Assembly (NCBI RefSeq): GCF_037975245.1
Contig: NC_092583.1
Span: 1,037,764 to 1,101,763, forward strand
Source: Apostichopus japonicus
Taxonomy: Eukaryota > Echinodermata > Holothuroidea > Aspidochirotida > Stichopodidae
DNA length: 64,000 nucleotides
Reading direction: 5' to 3'
Part shown: positions 57,641 through 64,000 of the stretch, one piece after another
Layout: every line of letters begins with the position of its first letter
Position numbering within the stretch: the first letter of the stretch is position 1
The notes under the pieces: generated by a model
Database searches by the model: none
Seen by the model: the letters and a program-made list of their open reading frames with translations, nothing else
What the model was told of the DNA's origin: nothing
Made by a program: the position numbers and the translations under genes

Positions 57641-58690
57641 AAGTATGCAATGCATAGAGATTTATCTAGGAACTCATATCGAAAATGCTCATAAAACAGA
57701 TTTCTACAAAGAAATTGAAGATATCCGTACTAATCTGGATGTGCTATGCAAAACCATTATGTGAAGATGATGCAGAAAATAAGTTATGACCAGCCTCTTA
57801 GGATAATTCAAACACTCAAAATCATATCCCAAATTTCAATTTTTGGCAAATGTGGATCTTGTTTGCAAAGTAGTTATCTCTTAACAAGATATTTTAATTG
57901 ATTTAACAGTCCTCAATAGCTAGATTTGTTTTAGTGACGTAATGGACATTGACCGGTCAAGGAATTTGGCGAAGTTTAAAACTAGTAAAAGTGATATTTT
58001 TAGATCATACAACTGTTTGGCATGGTAAGGTTCAGAAACACAGTTATATCAAGGAGACGAGGAGTGGCTAAAAACATACCTCGTTTTCTCAGTGTGAGTT
58101 CATCCGAGCCTTTAGGACAGTGCTCTTGTGAATGTCTTAACGATTGTTTAATGTGCTAAAAGTTTGGGGCCAATACTGAGGACCTTTATGTCAAAGTTCA
58201 TTGTGGGGAGGTTGCCTACCCACCATCCCTGCCTGCACACCAACCCTCCCCCCCCCTGCACCCATAAGAAATGCCATTTCCATTGCTTCTCTTGTACTGC
58301 ATTTGATTTTATTCTTGCCATGTGAAGAGTTAATGGTTTTCTTGCGAGATGTCGTTACCCATAAAAAAAAATGGTGGGGGGAGGGGGCGGGGGGGGGGGG
58401 TATCATGGCATTTAAAAAAAATTGTGTGATCTTGTTAGTTAAGCCTAGATGAATGATACAAATTTCAAGAACATTGCCAAAATAGTGTGCGAAACCTGGA
58501 TAAGCAATCTGTGTTCTCAAATAACAGAGGTTATGCATGAAAGATGTACAGTTCCAGGTAAGATGTACCAGAATCATCTAGCTTGTCTGTGTGTGTGTGT
58601 TTGTTGTTTATTAAGTATTTATGGAATAAACTCGTGTTAGAAGCTATATATACATGTAAAGTATTAAATGTCCTCAAAGAAATAAAAACT
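57641..58690 (+). other. UBE2G2: Probable UBE2G2 3' UTR
   Basis: Continues from the TAA stop without another recognisable exon. AATAAA occurs at 58625-58630 and again at 58681-58686, either of which could end the transcript after about 1 kb. A G/C homopolymer patch at 58376-58401 and the opposite CT-rich patch at 58240-58262 lie inside. Confidence 0.45.
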
Positions 58691-59217
58691 TGTTTGAAAT
58701 ATGACAGTCAAAGCCATTTGTACTATTCTCTGATCACTGTTCTTTGTATGGAGAGATCCAGAAATTTAGGGGGCTGTATCACACCCTCCGCGACCGACTG
58801 CACAAAAATTTACCGCACTCGACTCGCAATTTGCCCACATTTTTATCTTTTCTCGCCACATTACTAACAATCTATATCACATGCCGCAGAACATCGCCGC
58901 CATCATAACTTTGCGTATCCAACTTGAAAGCCCGGATTTGAACTGGATCATGTGGGCAGTAACATTATACTATGACGATATACTTTATGTTATTTTTCCT
59001 TCTTTTCTTTCCATCCTTTTTGCGGTGAGGTTAACAAGATGGTCACATATTAAACCTCGAATGACATTTGCTCTCACCCCCACCCCGCCCTTCCCTCATT
59101 TTGGACAATAAGATGATGGATTTCGTACTCATATAGAAACAGCTCACTTATATTTTCAGGAAATCATAGATCATTTTTGCTTTTGATTTTATTTTTAGCT
59201 TGATACACTTACAAATT

Positions 59218-59336
59218 TTCGTTACTATTTCAAATACCACTCGATCCCATAACCGTGCGTTACTATTTCAAATACCACTCGATCCCATAACCGTACGTTA
59301 CTATTTCAATACCACTCAGTCTTATAACCGTGCGTT
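59218..59336. repeat. 38-41-bp tandem repeat
   Basis: Three units of CGTTACTATTTCAAATACCA plus CTCGATCCCATAACCGTGCG. Confidence 0.8.
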
Positions 59337-59338
59337 AC

Positions 59339-59549
59339 CAGGCGCGTATCCAGGATTTTCTAACCCGGGGGGCGCGAATTACTATCTAAGCGGAGCGCCA
59401 CCACCGGTTGGCGCGCAGCGTACAAGAAAATTTCTGGTTTTGATACCCCCCAGATCACCGGAAACGGCACTTCTCGGGCTTGAAATGACCAACCAGATGT
59501 ACACTTTTGGCCTGAGAACCAAGTATTTCCTAATAGTTTTTTTCCATCC
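59339..59549 (+). mobile_element. Truncated copy of the GCGTAGCCA MITE family
   Basis: Starts CAGGCGCGTATCCAGGA and shares the GGTTGGCGCGCAGCGTACAAG and GGAAACGGCACTTCTC core, but its right end is missing. Confidence 0.6.
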
Positions 59550-59840
59550 CAGGTGCGTAGCCAGGAATTTGCCAAGGGAAGGGCGAAACTAGATTCGGCA
59601 TTGTAAACTATCTATGCGTAGCGCCAACATGGTTGGCGCGAAGTGTACAAGAAAATTTTGGCTGAAAATGCCTCCCAGATCACTGGAAATGGCACTTCCC
59701 AGGCCTTGTAAGTTGCATCTTAGCATTTTCTCTTTTGAAAATACTAGCGATATCATAAAAACATTAAAAAAAAAATTTAAAAATATGCTCAAGGGGGGGC
59801 GGCTGCCCCCTTCGCCCCCCCCCCCTTGGCTACGCGCCTG
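59550..59840. mobile_element. hAT-like MITE with GCGTAGCCA ends
   Basis: Starts CAGGTGCGTAGCCAGGA, ends TGGCTACGCGCCTG, and is flanked by exact TTCCATCC duplications at 59542-59549 and 59841-59848. Internal sequence TTGGCGCGAAGTGTACAAG and GGAAATGGCACTTCCCAGG recurs in several nearby fragments. No long ORF. Confidence 0.8.
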
Positions 59841-60296
59841 TTCCATCCATAACCTTTTTGAAGATTGTCAACCCGGCACACGTCATGTTCGACCTCATCG
59901 CATCTCCTGTGGGTCTTTGCTTTTGTAGGTGATTCTACGTCGCGGCCCACAATACCCGTCAGCCCCACTTTTCAAGGTTTTAAGCCCCAAATTTGTTCAG
60001 AATTTGAAAATTCACATTTCTCGTGAATAAACTCACTTGAAAACATACCCATAATGTACAAAATTTCATCTATGGACAACCAATATAGAAAAACTTCCTT
60101 GAACCCCTAACAGACCGGTCAAAATTGCACGAGTAGAGGGAAGTGTGATGCAGAATGTTGGTCATAAATTTTCGAAAATTCAGACACAGTTAATTTATTG
60201 GTGTAGAAATATTAAACCTCTTATAACGGCTATTATAAAACTTGGTTGAAGGAAATGAAAAAATAGCAGATATTTCCGAAACCGAACACTACACAC

Positions 60297-60480
60297 ATAG
60301 GCGTAGGAGGCGCGGCGGCAGTGGCGAAGCTAGGGGTATTGGTCAGGAGGGGCGAGAATGGTCTGTAGGGGCGCTTTCGACACTATCTAAGCGGAGCGCC
60401 ACCACTGGTTGGCGCGTAGCGCACAGACAATTTTTGAGTAAAGATACTCCCTAGATCGCCGGAAATGACCCTTTCAGGGC
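60297..60480 (+). mobile_element. Fragment of related MITEs
   Basis: Begins with a CATAGGCGTAGGAGG end and continues into GGAGCGCCACCACTGGTTGG and a GGAAATGACCCTTTCAGGG segment of the GCGTAGC family; probably a junction of two decayed elements. Confidence 0.5.
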
Positions 60481-61044
60481 CTGGCTAATTTGCAGATAAA
60501 CGAAGAATAGGGTGTCATCGCCAAATTACAGCAACAAAATGTGAGAAATGTCAATAAGTAGATGAGAGCGCAATAAAAAAGTCAATAATCTAGAATAAGT
60601 AAAAAGTGGTAAAGAGGTGAAAAAGGCGCCAGCAGTCCATTTGAGTCCGTCAGGGGGTGCATCCGCCCCCCTGATCGTATGGACGCTCCGGCACTGCGCG
60701 GCGGGGGTGCAGCCCCTAATTCGCCATTACTAATGTAAAAGATTTTTGACATAATTGGACCTCCATGCTTTTTATACATCTACATGAGACATGTCGTTGT
60801 TTACATTAGCATCCCGCGGTATACTACGCAATTTGAACGGACCGTACGGTACATGATGGCATGCGATGTAATAACCGATGGTTGCTTATATGATATTGAC
60901 ACGTTGAACGCGCGCTTCGCCCGCGAAAATTTTTGGTTATTTTTTTCAGGCAAGTCGGACAGTTTTGAGGATTTTCATCCTGGAACGCCATTTTCATGCT
61001 CACTGATATGATGTGATATCTGCTGTTTGCGTTACAAATTCGAA

Positions 61045-61372
61045 CAGGCGCGTAGCGAGGAATTTGCCAAGGGAGGGGCGAAGCCTGTAGGCAAATTATC
61101 TAAGCGTAGCGCCACCATAGGTTGGCGCGAAGCGTACAAGAAAATTTTGGCCGAAAATGCCTCCCAGATCGCTGGAAATGGCACTACCCAGGACCATTTG
61201 TTAGCGCGAAGCGTACAAGCAAATTTTGGCCGAAAATGTCTCCCAGATCGCTGGAAATGACACTTCCCAGGCCTTGTAAGTTGCATCTAAGCACTTTCTA
61301 TTTTGAAATTACTTAGCGATATCATTTAAAAAAATGCTGAATGGGGGGGGGGGCGGTCGCCCCCATCCCAAA
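61045..61372 (+). mobile_element. GCGTAGC-family MITE copy with internal duplication
   Basis: Starts CAGGCGCGTAGCGAGGAAT. The core GCGAAGCGTACAAG...CTGGAAATG appears twice in tandem (61128-61185 and 61206-61258). A G-run and CGGTCGCCCCC follow; the end is not clear. Confidence 0.6.
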
Positions 61373-62224
61373 ATGCGTCATGTTCCCCGACGACACGGTC
61401 GAGTTCGAGACCAGCCACAGTTGGTTTCATAGCACAATTCTACACACGCGTTATGATAGACCATATATAGTATATATATAGATCATTAGTGAGAGAGGAA
61501 AATGGAAACGTCAAAAAAATGGAGTTGTCGGTGTAAGGGGTAGGGTGAGGCACACTTTTACGAAATCATTGATCCGTCACTGGCTTCCCTTCAGCGCTGT
61601 AATGATGTCACTGTTCCTCTTTCTCTTCCCGGTGTCTTCGCGTTTTTCTTTTACTCCCTCCTTTTCTCCTTCTTCTCTCTTTCTTCTTTTTCTTTTCCCT
61701 TCCTTCCTCTCCTCCTCCTCTTTTTCCCCTCTTTTTTCCTTTTTTTTTTTTTTTTCTCTCCTCTTTTTCTTACCCGGGGGGCGCGCGCCCCCAACGCCCC
61801 CCCCCTGGATACGCACCTGGTTACACTTTCACTTGTTTTTCCGCTTATGAGGAAAATAAGCTTCAACATTTTGTGATTTGACGCGCAATAATTAACTGCA
61901 ATGTTGTTTCTAATATTACACGAAAACAAGGCCTTAACACGCAAACTCTATATCCCATAAAATCCATTATGAGTCTACTTGAGAAATGGGATCCTCGAAC
62001 CTTGGCTAACATAATATTCTTTCTTGTAGTCCTCGGTGTATGTGGCCTTTCCTTGAATTTATAACTGAACCTGAAAGAGAGCGTCTTCACGCACCAAGAA
62101 TAATCTGATTGTCCAATACTCCGCCCTCCAAAGGCATGAATGAGAGTGGTCTGAAGTGATACATCATTTGACCAGATTTTTGCAGCATAAATGCATTCTT
62201 CCAAACATGTACTTTACTATCCAA

Positions 62225-62573
62225 CAGGGGCGTCGGAGCCGGTCCGGCGAACGCCGGACCAATATTCACGGCGCAAAAAAAAAGAAAAAAAAAGGTAGGA
62301 CTAAGAAAAAAAAATGGCAAAAAATAAAGAACCAAAATGAAACAAGCAAGTAGGCTAAATGTGACTACTCTGGCATGGCAGGGGTCTTGTTTTCAACCTC
62401 GGGAAGTGCCATTTCCTTCAATCTGGGAGGCCTTTTTTCAAAATTTGTTCCATTACGCGCCAACCATGGTGGCGCGTAGCGTAGTTTGACCTACCAAACG
62501 TCCCCCGATAATTACGATAGATGGCCACACTCTGATCTGCCGTACCAATCCCAAATAGCTTCCGACGCCCCTG
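62225..62573. mobile_element. MITE with CAGGGGCGTCGGA inverted ends
   Basis: 349 bp. The ends CAGGGGCGTCGGA and TCCGACGCCCCTG are perfect inverted repeats, flanked by TCCAA (62220-62224 and 62574-62578). The middle has CGCGCCAACCATGGTGGCGC, shared in reverse orientation with the GCGTAGC family. Confidence 0.7.
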
Positions 62574-63484
62574 TCCAAATGACAAAAAATCTTGTTTAAC
62601 GTAAACATCAACAAACAAACAAATACCGCAATTTACTGTACAAACAGCTTGATAAAACGTAGTTTCTTTCCTTTTTTTATTAGTGGAAAGGTCTTTCCGA
62701 ATTACCAAGTAATTTCTTCTAAAAAGAGAACATCAATCAAAGTAGGAAACAATCGTGGAATATATTATGAGTAATATGAATATATTATTGAAACAACACA
62801 TACTTGAAGTTGTTAAAAAGCGTCAATGCAATCATTTGAAAACAACAACTTCGCATTTTTTTTTGCTTCTTCAAAATGGAACTTCCATCAGACTTAAAAT
62901 ACAGTATTGAAAAATAATACAGTTATAAATTTCGAAATTAAGATACCTAATATTTTTCCTGAAATTTTATATATTTGTTTATGTACCGGTAATTCATATT
63001 AAGAGAAATAAAGAGATTTATGAAAGCTAGATTAATCTAACCAAAAATGATAGTGTTAATTTGCAGGACTGCTATGCTATAAAATGTGTTTGAAAAAAAA
63101 GTTTTATGTAACTATGTGAAATTTTTTAAATATTATCCGAAATGATGTCCCAATTATATAATTTATATTAAAAAAAACCTAGGTTTGGTCGAGATTCAAA
63201 GGAACTGTAAAAGTTGATTTTACTCAAATAATTATACAGTTACAAAACGAATTACTTTAAAACTAAATTGACGATACCTGTCGTGAAGTGGAATTTTCTC
63301 TGATGAGTTGAGCTTTATTAATTTAGTATGTATCTGCCATACCAATTGTGACATATACATTTCATCAACACGGCTTGGCTTACCATACCAATGCAAATTG
63401 ATTGTTCTGAATACATTGTCAGTTACAAGGCACCATGGTTACACACTGTACTAACGTAAGACTCTCATTGACAGTTATACGGAG

Positions 63485-63486
<2 letters not shown>

Positions 63487-63527
<41 letters not shown>

Positions 63528-63585
63528 CCTATATATATATAGGCCTATATATATTGGCCTATATATATATATAGGCCTATATATC
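63487..63585. repeat. TA microsatellite with GGCCTA punctuation
   Basis: Same design as 5783-5905, with four GGCCTATATATA segments, followed by a T run. It lies downstream of the sulfotransferase stop, probably in its 3' UTR. Confidence 0.9.
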
Positions 63586-63633
63586 ATTTTTTTTTTTTTT
63601 TTGTAAAGTGATTTCTGAATATTCTGTTTCTTC

Positions 63634-64000
63634 TCAGGAGAGAGGAGTAGCATAGCCAAATGCATCAAAATCGATACGAAATCTTTCATATAGCGCCCTC
63701 ATTCGTTTCTCGGGTATTTCTGCTATGTAATCGTCCCGAAGCTTCGAACTGTTGGTAGGGTTCGTTGAGGTGTGTAGTCGATAGCTAATAGGATCCACTT
63801 CAAAGAAATGCTTTAAGACGTAATTACGATCTCGCTCTAATGTCTCCATTCGACCAATAAAATCATATTGCAGTGTGCATGGACTGCATAATTCGTTAAC
63901 GGAACGCCAATGTTCTTCCGGTGGAGATGCTAATTTATTACGAGGATTCCCAAGGTAAGAAATAAAATCATAGAAAGTTACATTAAACTCTACCGCATTC
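63634..64000 (-). CDS. Carbohydrate sulfotransferase (CHST8-14 type), 3'-terminal exon, partial
   Basis: The minus-strand frame is open from the window edge to the TGA at 63634-63636, 121 codons. The protein is the C-terminal part of a Golgi PAPS-dependent sulfotransferase of the Sulfotransfer_2 family (HNK-1, chondroitin-4 and dermatan sulfotransferases). Diagnostic string order: FYDFISYL, then EEHWRSVNELCSPC, then LQYDFIGRMETLERD, then a long variable segment and the end LYERFRIDFDAFGY. The paired Cys in LCSPC and the YDFIGRMETL block are family hallmarks. The PAPS-binding 5' motifs would lie beyond the window. Subfamily and substrate cannot be fixed from this part. A TA-rich palindromic microsatellite lies just downstream, in the likely 3' UTR. 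Confidence 0.88.
   Translation of the reverse strand, partial: NAVEFNVTFYDFISYLGNPRNKLASPPEEHWRSVNELCSPCTLQYDFIGRMETLERDRNYVLKHFFEVDPISYRLHTSTNPTNSSKLRDDYIAEIPEKRMRALYERFRIDFDAFGYATPLS

Larger units (their letters stand above)
58700..63486. other. Transposon-rich intergenic region
   Basis: Apart from the listed MITEs it contains a CT-rich tract at 61610-61762 and the isolated MITE end CCCCCCTGGATACGCACCTGG near 61800. ORFs here are short and overlap repeats. From 62640 to 63460 I see only AT-rich sequence. Confidence 0.6.

Noticed and set aside
61577-61944. Lys/Glu-rich minus-strand ORFs
   Set aside because: They translate a CT-rich low-complexity tract; composition explains the frames.
1-64000. 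CRISPR arrays, bacterial operons or prophage
   Set aside because: All protein genes are spliced animal genes; the tandem repeats lack unique equal-length spacers.

Overview
This is a 64 kb piece of an AT-rich, intron-rich animal nuclear genome. Genes are split by GT-AG introns, and the DNA between exons is full of microsatellites, minisatellites, tRNA-derived SINEs and small non-autonomous DNA transposons (MITEs). The gene set (one TOP2B-like topoisomerase II, a GD1alpha-type ST6GALNAC sialyltransferase, UBE2G2 and a carbohydrate sulfotransferase) and the frequent TAGGCCTA-type words suggest an invertebrate deuterostome, probably an echinoderm. That assignment is an inference from gene content, not something the sequence proves.

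Layout. 1-10752 (+): a five-exon ST6GALNAC-type sialyltransferase, with a proposed small first exon at 2251-2283, a roughly 4.6 kb first intron, and four firmly supported exons between 6850 and 10752. 10806-11790: two adjacent inverted-repeat elements whose interiors are a 21-bp GATATC satellite. 15872-50930 (-): a complete 32-exon DNA topoisomerase II gene (1,579 codons plus stop). Every exon junction keeps phase, and all catalytic motifs are present at a constant +24 offset from human TOP2A. 53973-57640 (+): a complete five-exon UBE2G2 ubiquitin-conjugating enzyme gene (171 aa), divergently arranged with TOP2 across about 3.0 kb. 57641-63600: UBE2G2 3' UTR followed by a transposon-dense stretch. 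63634-64000 (-): the last coding exon of a Golgi carbohydrate sulfotransferase, cut by the window edge.

The genes do not form one pathway. TOP2 decatenates DNA in the nucleus, UBE2G2 serves ER-associated degradation, and the two partial or complete Golgi enzymes modify glycans. The unusual material lies in the TOP2 introns: (i) four copies of a MITE with CAGG...CCTG ends and about 6-bp target duplications, all in the same orientation and all within 80 bp of a 5' splice site; (ii) a 146-bp tandem array that repeatedly copies the exon 24/intron 24 boundary; (iii) fossil ORFs with P2X7-C-terminal-like and THAP-like signatures, convergently placed in intron 2; and (iv) a possible alternative first exon in intron 1. 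Domain assignments rest on motif recognition by eye; no database search was run.
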